From assembly GCF_051513965.1 (NCBI RefSeq), contig NZ_CP195847.1:682001-746000 (forward strand): a DNA stretch of 64,000 nt. Reading direction: 5' to 3'. The stretch is from Paramicrobacterium sp051513965 (lineage in GTDB: Bacteria > Actinomycetota > Actinomycetes > Actinomycetales > Microbacteriaceae). A model generated the notes under the pieces. It did no database searches, was not told the DNA's origin, and saw only the letters and a program-made list of their open reading frames with translations. This document shows, in pieces, positions 1 to 7,416 of this stretch. How positions within the stretch are numbered: the stretch's first letter is position 1; each line of letters begins with the position of its first letter. The translations under genes and the position numbers were made by a program.

Positions 1-2
1 CG

Positions 3-3000
3 GTTATTGTGGTCGACGATGCCACCGACGCGGAGCACGACGTCGCGGCGCTAGTCGAAGGCATTCGTCGCGCTCGCCCAGACGCGACGGTGGTTCTTGC
101 GGCACGCCCGCGGGCCATGCCCAAGCTTCGTGCATCCCTGGGTCTGCCGGAACGACTCGCCGATGACGTCACAGTCAGTGTCGGCGATCTCTCAATCGAA
201 GACGCCGAGTTGCTCGCCCGCGAAGCCCTCGGCGACCACGCGACGGACGGGCGTGTCGAGTCGCTGGCACGGATCGGCTATGACTGCCCTTTTCTCATCG
301 TCACCGGAGCCCACTTGGTGCGCTCCGGTACGCTCAATGACGCCGACCTTGCTTCCCAAACCGCCCTCCGACGCGAAATCCTCGCTCGATTCACTGACCT
401 TGTATTGAGCGGGACCAACGCCGACGCGCGAACCGCCGTCCTCCAGGCACTGGCCGCGATCCAGCCCGCGCCGCTCGAAGATGGCGAGTTCATCGAGTGC
501 CTTGTGGCAACCAGCGGGCAACCGCATGCAGCTCTCCTTGAGATCCTCGATGAACTGGAGGACCTTGGTCTCGTGCTCCGGCGAGGGAAGACTGCGCGGG
601 TTGTACCCGACCTCCTCGGAGACGCGACGCTGGAGCGAGCACTGGTCTCGCAATCCGGTCTCGACAAGCATTTCGCCCGACTAATTGCTGACCACGCTCG
701 CGGGTCTGCCCTCACCCATGCCATCAACAACGTCAGCATTGTCGACTGGCACCGACGTGCCGACGGTGATTCCAACCTCGCTGACGTCCTGTGGTCTTCA
801 CTGGCGGAACATACCCGAGACCTTCCGAACTCGGCTCGCATCACGATCAGCAAGCGGGTTGCCGTAGTCGCCGCGATCTACCCGGATCGTGCCCTCGACT
901 TCGCGGATGTACTGCTGGCGAACCCTGCTCCCGATGAGGACGATGAATTGAGCGGCATCTGGGGGGAGAAGAGGAAAATCACCAGTGACGATGTTGCTCG
1001 TTCCCTCGCGCCACTTATAGCCAACGCCGGACACCGGACCGACTTCCTTCCGAGGGCCTTGCATAGCCTGCTCGATATCGGCCTTCGGGACGACCGTCGC
1101 GAGAACTCCAACCCCGACCATGCTCTACGACTTGCACGCGAACTCGGTGAGTTTCACCCTCGACGACCCGTCGCCTTCACCAAACGCTACGTCGAGGTCG
1201 TTGGCGAGATCCTTCGTGCCGATGAGTACCCTGAACGCCACGATCAGATCGTGTCACTGCTCAGCCCTGCCCTGGCTCATGAGGTCACTGTGACCGAGTC
1301 CAAGGGGATCAGCTTCACGATCGCGCGCATGCCAGTCAGTCTTGAAGCTGTTGCCGATGTACGGTCTGCCGCGATCGCCATCGCCGAGGAAGCACTCGCC
1401 CGCGATGCGCGGACCGCCCGCGCCGCCACCGGGATCTTTGAGGAAGCTCTGCGATCGGGCGATCGGACCGAACCGGTGACGGACGAATTCGCGATGGTCG
1501 TAGACATCCTCGGCCGACTGCTCGCCGACCCTGATCAATCCGCCGGACTGCGCCTCTCCGCTCACCGCGCGTTGGGCTGGCACGCTACCTATGGGGAGGG
1601 GGCGCGCAAGAAGCTTGCGCGCGATACGCGTAGGAAGCTGCATATCGATGATGACCTCCTAGTCATCCGATTGGTACGTGCTGGTTGGGCCCTGGATGAC
1701 GAAGACGATGTCGACGATGTTGCGGTGAGTCGCTACCAGCGATCACGAGAAAGATCAGAGCGAGTCGCGGAGGAACTTGTCGAGCGATGGACAACTCAGT
1801 ACACGCCGGACAAACTCGTTGGGCGCCTCCGAGAGGTTCTCAAGCAAGAACGCGCAGCGAGCGACGAACAGATCTCGCCCGACGGCCTACTGGCGAGGTT
1901 CTTCCAAAGAGTCCCTGAAGCCGCTCGCATCGCCGTTGGTACTCCTGCAGACGAAACGGTCGACCTTGCTCTGGCTCGCGTCGCGCTACTCATACTTCTT
2001 GCGATGGGCGACGCAACGGCAGAGCAAGCAGCAGTCGAAATGATTGCCTCCGGCTCCGAATCGGCGAGGGTTGTCGCATCGGCGGCTATGAACGCCCCCG
2101 GAGCGTTTAATCAGGTCAGGACGAATGTGGTTCGCGCACTGCTGGCCACTACCTATTCGGAAGTGCACGCTATTCTGCTCTCTGCGGCGCGATGGCTCGA
2201 TGCCGATGATCGAGCACTCGTCCTCGAAATACTGAACGCGGCCCCCGTTGAAACCGAACCGATCGTCGCCGAGGCTGCGCTGGGAGCTCTCGATGGGAAG
2301 GCTACCCCGTGGCAATCGCTCACTCCGGTGGAGCGGCATCGACTCCTCGAGCGTCTCGAAGCCACGCCGCAACTTCCTGCGTATGAGCTGGGCCAGTTGT
2401 TGAAGAAGGAATTCGCCGTTGATCCCTATGGAGCGCTCGGGTTCCTGCAAAGGCGCATCGAACGTCGAACCTCCGACGATCGCCGGTACGAACCGCTCCC
2501 GCACATCGAGTCGATGGACCTCGACTTCGCGTCGAATAGCCATCGCCCTGCGCTGATCGAGGTGCTGATCGAGTGGATCCTTGCCGACGAGTCTTGGGAG
2601 AGGCACTTCTTCGGGGAGCAGATCCTTGAGGCGATGGCGGTAGGGTACGACCCTCAGATCCGTTCGGTGATCCTCGACCTAATCAGGTCGCGTGATGAAA
2701 GCAGGGTTCGTCTCGCTCGTGATCTTCTGAACGACGCACCCCAGGACTTCGTAATACGTGAACCTGAGTTCGTGGTCGACGCACTCGAAGTCGCGGCTGG
2801 ACTGGAATCGGAACTGCGTATCCAAGTTCTTGCTGGCCTTCACGGCTCGGCAGAGTACGGAATGCGCTCACGCTCTGTGGGGGTAGATGACCCGAATGAG
2901 GTTGCTCTCCGTGACGGGGCTAAGGTGATCGCCGACCGCTATCCGGAGGGATCTACCGTGCGTGGCTTCTATTTGGAGGTCGCGCAGCGGGCAACTCGCC

Positions 3001-3059
3001 GCCTTGAGTCAGAGCGCCAGGACGACCTGAGCCTCAGGGACCTTCGCTCGTGGAATTGA
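3..3059 (+). CDS. Large NTPase with helical-repeat C-terminus, 5'-truncated by the window
   Basis: The frame is open to the left edge and the first visible residues (VIVVDDATD) look like a Walker B strand. A Walker A part therefore probably lies outside the window, and the GTG at 9 is unlikely to be the true start. The strand VVLAARP that follows resembles a sensor-1 strand. Residues about 120-230 look like a winged-helix region. The remaining roughly 750 residues are mostly amphipathic helices rich in A, L, E, R and D, as in HEAT/ARM-like or STAND-type effector proteins. I see no nuclease, protease or TIR motif. It lies upstream of, and on the same strand as, an AAA+ ATPase and a DUF6414-like gene, which suggests one functional unit, although a 304-bp gap separates it from the AAA+ gene. 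The STAND-like ATPase call is inference; the exact family is not recognised. Confidence 0.6.
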   Translation, partial: VIVVDDATDAEHDVAALVEGIRRARPDATVVLAARPRAMPKLRASLGLPERLADDVTVSVGDLSIEDAELLAREALGDHATDGRVESLARIGYDCPFLIVTGAHLVRSGTLNDADLASQTALRREILARFTDLVLSGTNADARTAVLQALAAIQPAPLEDGEFIECLVATSGQPHAALLEILDELEDLGLVLRRGKTARVVPDLLGDATLERALVSQSGLDKHFARLIADHARGSALTHAINNVSIVDWHRRADGDSNLADVLWSSLAEHTRDLPNSARITISKRVAVVAAIYPDRALDFADVLLANPAPDEDDELSGIWGEKRKITSDDVARSLAPLIANAGHRTDFLPRALHSLLDIGLRDDRRENSNPDHALRLARELGEFHPRRPVAFTKRYVEVVGEILRADEYPERHDQIVSLLSPALAHEVTVTESKGISFTIARMPVSLEAVADVRSAAIAIAEEALARDARTARAATGIFEEALRSGDRTEPVTDEFAMVVDILGRLLADPDQSAGLRLSAHRALGWHATYGEGARKKLARDTRRKLHIDDDLLVIRLVRAGWALDDEDDVDDVAVSRYQRSRERSERVAEELVERWTTQYTPDKLVGRLREVLKQERAASDEQISPDGLLARFFQRVPEAARIAVGTPADETVDLALARVALLILLAMGDATAEQAAVEMIASGSESARVVASAAMNAPGAFNQVRTNVVRALLATTYSEVHAILLSAARWLDADDRALVLEILNAAPVETEPIVAEAALGALDGKATPWQSLTPVERHRLLERLEATPQLPAYELGQLLKKEFAVDPYGALGFLQRRIERRTSDDRRYEPLPHIESMDLDFASNSHRPALIEVLIEWILADESWERHFFGEQILEAMAVGYDPQIRSVILDLIRSRDESRVRLARDLLNDAPQDFVIREPEFVVDALEVAAGLESELRIQVLAGLHGSAEYGMRSRSVGVDDPNEVALRDGAKVIADRYPEGSTVRGFYLEVAQRATRRLESERQDDLSLRDLRSWN

Positions 3060-3218
3060 ACACCTCCTGCGGGAGTCAACATCGACCTGGGACCGACTTC
3101 CATGAGGCCGGTCGGCGCGGTCAACGACGCCGCATCACGCATCGCGGCCGGCGATCAGGACTTCGCGCCGCTGATCGCCATGTTCGACCGGGCCGTCACC
3201 TCGCTGAAGGTGCAGTAG
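3060..3218 (+). pseudogene. Open-frame extension after the NTPase stop; possible remnant
   Basis: Directly after the TGA of the large NTPase the same frame stays open for 52 codons to a TAG at 3216. It contains a plausible helical stretch (NDAASRIAAGDQDFAPLIAM). It has an internal ATG at 3102 but no clear ribosome binding site. It could be the 3' end of an unrelated lost gene, a former longer C-terminus of the NTPase, or chance open frame in GC-rich DNA. No family recognised. Confidence 0.2.
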
Positions 3219-3363
3219 GCCCGTCGGTCGACCGCCAGAAGGCGCGTCGATGTCGGTCCCTCCGGCTATTCTCGGCCTGGGGCGCCGGGACTCCGCGAGA
3301 GACGCCTTTAGAGACGGGTAAATCCGATCGAGTACGAGTGCTAGAGACCTGGAGGGCAGACCC

Positions 3364-4593
3364 TTGAGCGATGCAGGCATCGTAGGTCAACTGTTCAAAG
3401 TGCTCCGTGTTGATCACGACGATGACACCATCCACTTCCAGACCCAGAAGGGGCAGACCGGGCGAGTTTCCAATCTGCCGAACATCGACGACGTCGAGCC
3501 CGGCGACGTCATTCTCGTAGGCCAGGACGATTGGGAGCTTGCGCCTGCCGACCTCTGGCAAGAGTCCAACCAGATCGCGACCGTGCGTCTCGTCTTGGAT
3601 GACAACACCGTGCTGGTGGATGGCGGTATCGGGAACTTCCAGCGAGTAGCCAACCCCAACGGCATCATGGTCAAGGTCGGGAACGTAGTCGAGTATGTTG
3701 ACGCTCAAGGCTTGCTGTCGATCGTCTCAGAGCGTCCGATCAAGAGCAGCCTTCTAGGTGACGACAACGAGAATGTCGAGTCGGAGTACCTCCGCGACAA
3801 GGCCGGTGAAGGACCAACCTTCAAGGACTTTGGTGGCTACCCGCACGTCGTTGCCCGCGCTAAAGAACTTATCGAGACACAGCTCGAGCGTCAGGAACAG
3901 CTAGAAAACATCGGCGCTCGCCCCATCAAGGGCATCCTCTTTACTGGCCAGCCCGGCACGGGCAAGACCCACCTCGCCCGCATCATCGCGAGGGAGTCGA
4001 ACGCGCAGTTCTACGCCATCAGCGGTCCCGAGATCATCAGCAAGTGGCTCGGTGACACCGAGGGGACGCTCCGCAAGATCTTCGAAGCCGCCACTCACAG
4101 CAACAGCGGTCGAGCCATCATCTTCTTCGACGAGATCGACAGCATTGCTGAGAAGCGATCTTCGGACTCACATGAGGCCTCGAAGCGACTCGTCGCCCAG
4201 CTCCTGACCCTCATGGACGGCTTTGACAACAAGGGCAAGAGTGTCATCGTCATCGCCGCGACCAACCGTGTCGATTCCCTCGACCCAGCCCTCACCCGCC
4301 CAGGTCGATTCGACTGGGAGATCGAGTTTGGCCTGCCTACTCGTGCGGATCGCTACGAGATTCTCAAGGTCGCAGGTGCCCAATTGAAGACCGCAGCCGA
4401 CCTGCCCCTCGAAGACGTTGCCGCTCTCACCGAGGGCTGGTCGGCAGCCGAGCTGACCTTCATCTGGACAGAAGCGGCACTCTTGGCAGTCGGCGATGGT
4501 CGCGAGGAGATCGCCCCAGAGGACTTCGTCCAGGCATTCGAGCGGATCGCCTTGCGACCTCGACGTTCCGTAGTCGCGGAGGTCACAGTATGA
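3364..4593 (+). CDS. AAA+ ATPase, Cdc48/proteasomal-ATPase-like
   Basis: 409 aa with a TTG start chosen because a GGAGGG ribosome binding site lies about 8 bases upstream and the beta-rich N-domain begins right after it. Residues 1-125 look like an OB/beta-barrel N-domain of the kind preceding PAN/ARC/Mpa ATPase modules. The AAA+ core follows: Walker A GQPGTGKT (195-202), an aromatic pore-loop-like SKWLGD (226-231), Walker B FFDEID (254-259), and a second region of homology NRVDSLDPALTRPGRFD (301-317) with arginine fingers. A single complete AAA+ module predicts a ring hexamer that threads or remodels protein. The stop overlaps the start of the next gene (ATGA), so the two are translationally coupled. 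Its partner domains are unlike chromosomal Mpa/ARC, which sit with proteasome genes; none are here. It probably works with the neighbouring DUF6414-like protein and the upstream NTPase. Confidence 0.85.
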   Translation: MSDAGIVGQLFKVLRVDHDDDTIHFQTQKGQTGRVSNLPNIDDVEPGDVILVGQDDWELAPADLWQESNQIATVRLVLDDNTVLVDGGIGNFQRVANPNGIMVKVGNVVEYVDAQGLLSIVSERPIKSSLLGDDNENVESEYLRDKAGEGPTFKDFGGYPHVVARAKELIETQLERQEQLENIGARPIKGILFTGQPGTGKTHLARIIARESNAQFYAISGPEIISKWLGDTEGTLRKIFEAATHSNSGRAIIFFDEIDSIAEKRSSDSHEASKRLVAQLLTLMDGFDNKGKSVIVIAATNRVDSLDPALTRPGRFDWEIEFGLPTRADRYEILKVAGAQLKTAADLPLEDVAALTEGWSAAELTFIWTEAALLAVGDGREEIAPEDFVQAFERIALRPRRSVVAEVTV

Positions 4594-5954
4594 GCAAGAG
4601 AATGTGGTGGCGTCGCCTGTTCGGCATCAAGGAGTCCATCGTGCCGCACCAGACGACCGCGGGCCCCACACGCCCAGCTCTGCGTGAGTTTATCTACCTC
4701 GATGAGGTCAGTCTGCTGAGCCTGCTCTCCTCACAGAAGGGAGAGATCACCGACTCAAAGTCAGAGCAAGCCAGCGAGGGCAGCGAAGCGTCCATCGACG
4801 CGACGGCCGGAGCTAATCCCGGCCTCATCGCCAAGGCCGAGATCACCTCCCGCTACCAGACCACCAACAGCAGCACCATCCAGACATCTCGCAAGGCCAC
4901 CGTCCAGTCCAGGTTCCGTGACCTGCACGAGATCGACGGACTCCGCATCATCGAGCCAGTCGTGGTGGACAGTCCTGCGAAGGACTTCGACGACCTCAAG
5001 AAAATCGACAACCCGTCGAAGATGGTCTCGACGAACCAACTGCAGCGTGGCAAACTCGTCGAGTTTCGCGTTCGCCTGGGCGCCGACCCCGTCTTCCATC
5101 TAGGAACGATGGTCTCTGAGTTCACCGCGATGTCGGAGGACTATCCCGACATGTTCGCTGCCGGAGGCGGATTGGCCACGCTCCAGGAAGTCCAGCCAAT
5201 CAATAAGATCCTGCAGCGACTACTTGCTGGACTCGTGCCGATCCGCGCGACAGCAGTTGACTACGTCGTAGCCGAGATCGGCGACACCGAGTACGTCATC
5301 CACAAAGAACTGATCGAGGGACACGATCTGAAGACCCGACCGCTGGAGGTCGTCGGAGTCACTGAGCAGGAGGCCTACTGGAAAGATCTCCGCCGAGTGC
5401 TGTTCTCGGATGCCGAGTTCACCGTCTTCGCCCGTATCTCACGGCCCGGCCTCCACGACTCCTGGACCCCCGTCAAACTGGCTGATCTGTTCACAGATGT
5501 GGCGCCGAACCTAGTCGACCAGATCAACGCCGCTGGCCGTGCGCCGCTTGGCAAGCCCGCCTCCCCGAACGACGCAGGCAGTTCGGAATCGAAGCTGGCC
5601 GATGCCTTGACCCGCTACAGTTCCGCGCTTCTGAACGATCTCGGCGCAACGCTGACGCCAGAGCAAGAGGCGCTCATCACCATGAGCATTGCCGAATTGA
5701 AGGCGCGATCGGCAACCGTGTCGGATCAAACCAGCGCCTTCTCGGTGCTGACCAAACGGGTGCTTACGATGACTGGCGGCGAAGTCGCACAGGCCAAAGC
5801 ACTGGACCTCCGAACCGCAGCGCGAGAAGAGGCAGGGCTTTCACTCTTCCCGCCGGCGACTGCTCTGGCGCACGTCGCGCCGACCGCGCCAAAATCGTTG
5901 GGCGATAGTGTTCCGCGGTTGCTCGACGTCGACTTCGTAGCGATTTACTGGTAA
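4590..5954 (+). CDS. DUF6414-like protein
   Basis: 454 aa, starting on the ATG that overlaps the AAA+ stop. After a basic leader (about 1-30) the motif REFIYLDEVSLLSLLSSQ and a following K-G-E-x-T-D segment recall the DUF6414 family, which I know only as an uncharacterised family often seen in accessory regions. The middle (about 90-290) is mixed alpha/beta; the C-terminal third is helical with a D/E-rich linker near 310-330. No catalytic motif, signal peptide or transmembrane helix is visible. Tight coupling to the AAA+ ATPase suggests it is a substrate adaptor or effector of that ring. Its 3' end overlaps the tail of a recombinase remnant on the opposite strand by about 10 bases. Confidence 0.6.
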   Translation: MSKRMWWRRLFGIKESIVPHQTTAGPTRPALREFIYLDEVSLLSLLSSQKGEITDSKSEQASEGSEASIDATAGANPGLIAKAEITSRYQTTNSSTIQTSRKATVQSRFRDLHEIDGLRIIEPVVVDSPAKDFDDLKKIDNPSKMVSTNQLQRGKLVEFRVRLGADPVFHLGTMVSEFTAMSEDYPDMFAAGGGLATLQEVQPINKILQRLLAGLVPIRATAVDYVVAEIGDTEYVIHKELIEGHDLKTRPLEVVGVTEQEAYWKDLRRVLFSDAEFTVFARISRPGLHDSWTPVKLADLFTDVAPNLVDQINAAGRAPLGKPASPNDAGSSESKLADALTRYSSALLNDLGATLTPEQEALITMSIAELKARSATVSDQTSAFSVLTKRVLTMTGGEVAQAKALDLRTAAREEAGLSLFPPATALAHVAPTAPKSLGDSVPRLLDVDFVAIYW

Positions 5955-6069
5955 CTCGAAGAAACAGCCCCGACATCCGCCGGCGGCTTCGTGTACTGCC
6001 ACACCGTGCCGCGGTGGATGTCGAACCGCTTCGCGATCGACGTCACGCTCTCGCCGCCCTCTCGAGCGG
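5945..6069 (-). pseudogene. C-terminal remnant of a serine recombinase/resolvase
   Basis: Read on the minus strand the frame ending at a TAA (5945-5947) encodes GGESVTSIAKRFDIHRGTVW followed by QYTKPP. This is the classic Hin/resolvase-type C-terminal helix-turn-helix. The upstream catalytic domain is absent: the frame runs into the IS3 terminal repeat at 6070, and no recombinase coding is visible on the far side of the IS. It is probably the scar of a mobile element whose body was deleted or replaced. The tail was too short to be picked up as an ordinary ORF. Confidence 0.7.
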
Positions 6070-6101
6070 GGGACTGCTGAAGGTTTGGTTGACTCGTTTC
6101 C

Positions 6102-6986
6102 TTATGCCGCCAGTGTGACGGACGTCTTCATTATGCTCTCGAACTCGATGGGTGTCATCTTGCCCAGTCGGCGTTGTCGGCGTCTGCGGTGGTAGGTGCC
6201 CTCGATCCAGGCGACGATCGCCATTCGCAGGTGCTGCCGGGTGGCCCATTTCTGGGTATCGAGGATGTTCTTCTGCAGCAGGGCGAAGAACGATTCCATC
6301 GCTGCGTTGTCACCGGCCGCGGCGACTCGCCCCATGGATCCTTTGAGCTTGTGACGGGTGAGGGCGCGCCGGAATTTGCGGGATCGGAATTGAGATCCGC
6401 GATCCGAGTGAACCACAACACCGACGGGGTTCCCGCGGTGGGCGACAGCCATGTTCAGCGCGTTCACCGCAAGTCTGGCTTTCATGCGTTTATCGATCGA
6501 GTAGCCCACGATCCGGTTCGAGAACACGTCCTTGATCGCGCACAGATACAGCTTCCCCTCCGCCGTCTTATGCTCGGTGATATCCGTCAGCCAGAGCCTG
6601 TCCGGCTTCTCGGCGGTGAAGCGGCGTTCCACGAGATCGTCATGCACCGCAGGCCCTGGTTTGGAGTACTTGCGTTTCCGGGTCGTGAACACGCTTCTGA
6701 TGCTGTTCTGCGAGCACACCCGCCACACACGCCGCTCCGACGCGGCGAACCCGTCAGCGGTCAGCTCGTCAGCGATGAACCGGTAACCGAAGCACAGGTC
6801 GTCCTCGTGCACGTCGAACGCGGCGTTGACCAGGTGGGCGTCGTCCCAGTCGCGCTGCGACACGGGCTCGGCGAGCCACTGGTAGTACGCCTGCTTGCTG
6901 AAGCCGAGGACCCCGCACGCCACCGCGACCGGCACCCGCAAAGGGGTGCCGGCCGCGGCAAGGTCGCGGACGAGCGGGAACATCAT
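6102..6986 (-). CDS. IS3-family transposase OrfB (integrase catalytic subunit)
   Basis: 294 aa. An N-terminal HTH_21-like segment (about 45-95) precedes an rve/DDE integrase core. The catalytic residues are D135 (LTDITEH), D195 (HSDRGSQ) and E231 (DNAAMESFF), giving the 35-residue second spacing typical of IS3. The start ATG overlaps the orfA stop as ATGA and is in the -1 frame relative to orfA. A run of six A just before the overlap is a standard slippery site for producing the OrfAB fusion transposase. It ends 7 bases inside the left terminal repeat. Confidence 0.93.
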   Translation of the reverse strand: MMFPLVRDLAAAGTPLRVPVAVACGVLGFSKQAYYQWLAEPVSQRDWDDAHLVNAAFDVHEDDLCFGYRFIADELTADGFAASERRVWRVCSQNSIRSVFTTRKRKYSKPGPAVHDDLVERRFTAEKPDRLWLTDITEHKTAEGKLYLCAIKDVFSNRIVGYSIDKRMKARLAVNALNMAVAHRGNPVGVVVHSDRGSQFRSRKFRRALTRHKLKGSMGRVAAAGDNAAMESFFALLQKNILDTQKWATRQHLRMAIVAWIEGTYHRRRRQRRLGKMTPIEFESIMKTSVTLAA

Positions 6987-7297
6987 TTTTTCGGCATCGA
7001 CCCGAGCTTCAGATTCGCCTGAGACAGATACGCCGCCGCGCGCCGCAGCACCTCGTTCTCCATCTCCAGCTCCTGGATCCGCTTCATCGCCTGCAGCATC
7101 TCCCGGCGGTCCTCCGGATCCGCCGACGGGGTGAACCCTCGGTCCTCGAGCTCAGCGTTCTTCACCCACACCTGCAACGCAGATTTCGAAACGCCCAGGT
7201 CACGAGCGACCTGCTTCTGCGTCATCCCCTGCGTAAGCACCAACGAGACAGCGTCCCGCTTGAACTCATCCGTGTACTTCGTCGGCATGACAGCCAT
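6983..7297 (-). CDS. IS3-family transposase OrfA (DNA-binding subunit)
   Basis: 104 aa. Residues 5-50 form a helix-turn-helix of the transposase_8 type (KYTDEFKRDAVSLVLTQG, then QKQVARDLGVSKSALQVW). Residues 60-95 form a leucine-rich coiled coil (IQELEMENEVLRRA) used for multimerisation. It ends in MPKK followed by the A6 slippery run. The first ATG is used; a second Met at residue 4 is possible. It pairs with the downstream orfB. Confidence 0.92.
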   Translation of the reverse strand: MAVMPTKYTDEFKRDAVSLVLTQGMTQKQVARDLGVSKSALQVWVKNAELEDRGFTPSADPEDRREMLQAMKRIQELEMENEVLRRAAAYLSQANLKLGSMPKK

Positions 7298-7416
7298 CCT
7301 CCCAGCGCAACCTCAAAGATCACGCGGTCCAGGAGTCAACCAAACCTTCAGCAGTCCCAACCTCACATCAATTATTCAATCTCCTTTGTAGAGGGGAAGC
7401 ATGAGATTCTAGACCG

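Larger units (their letters stand above)
6070..7358 (-). mobile_element. Complete IS3-family insertion sequence (about 1.29 kb)
   Basis: The two ends form a 26-bp perfect inverted repeat (6070-6095 and 7333-7358), whose core reads GAAGGTTTGGTTGACTC at the left end. Inside are overlapping orfA and orfB on the minus strand with a DD(35)E transposase, the normal IS3 layout and size. I see no 3-4 bp direct repeat immediately outside the ends, so the target duplication has been lost, the exact tips are a few bases inside, or the element arrived by recombination. Both genes are intact, so it may still be active. Confidence 0.9.

Noticed and set aside
3364..5954. Mycobacterial-type proteasome (Mpa/ARC) cluster
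   Set aside because: No prcA/prcB, pup, dop or pafA genes nearby, and the coupled partner is a DUF6414-like protein.
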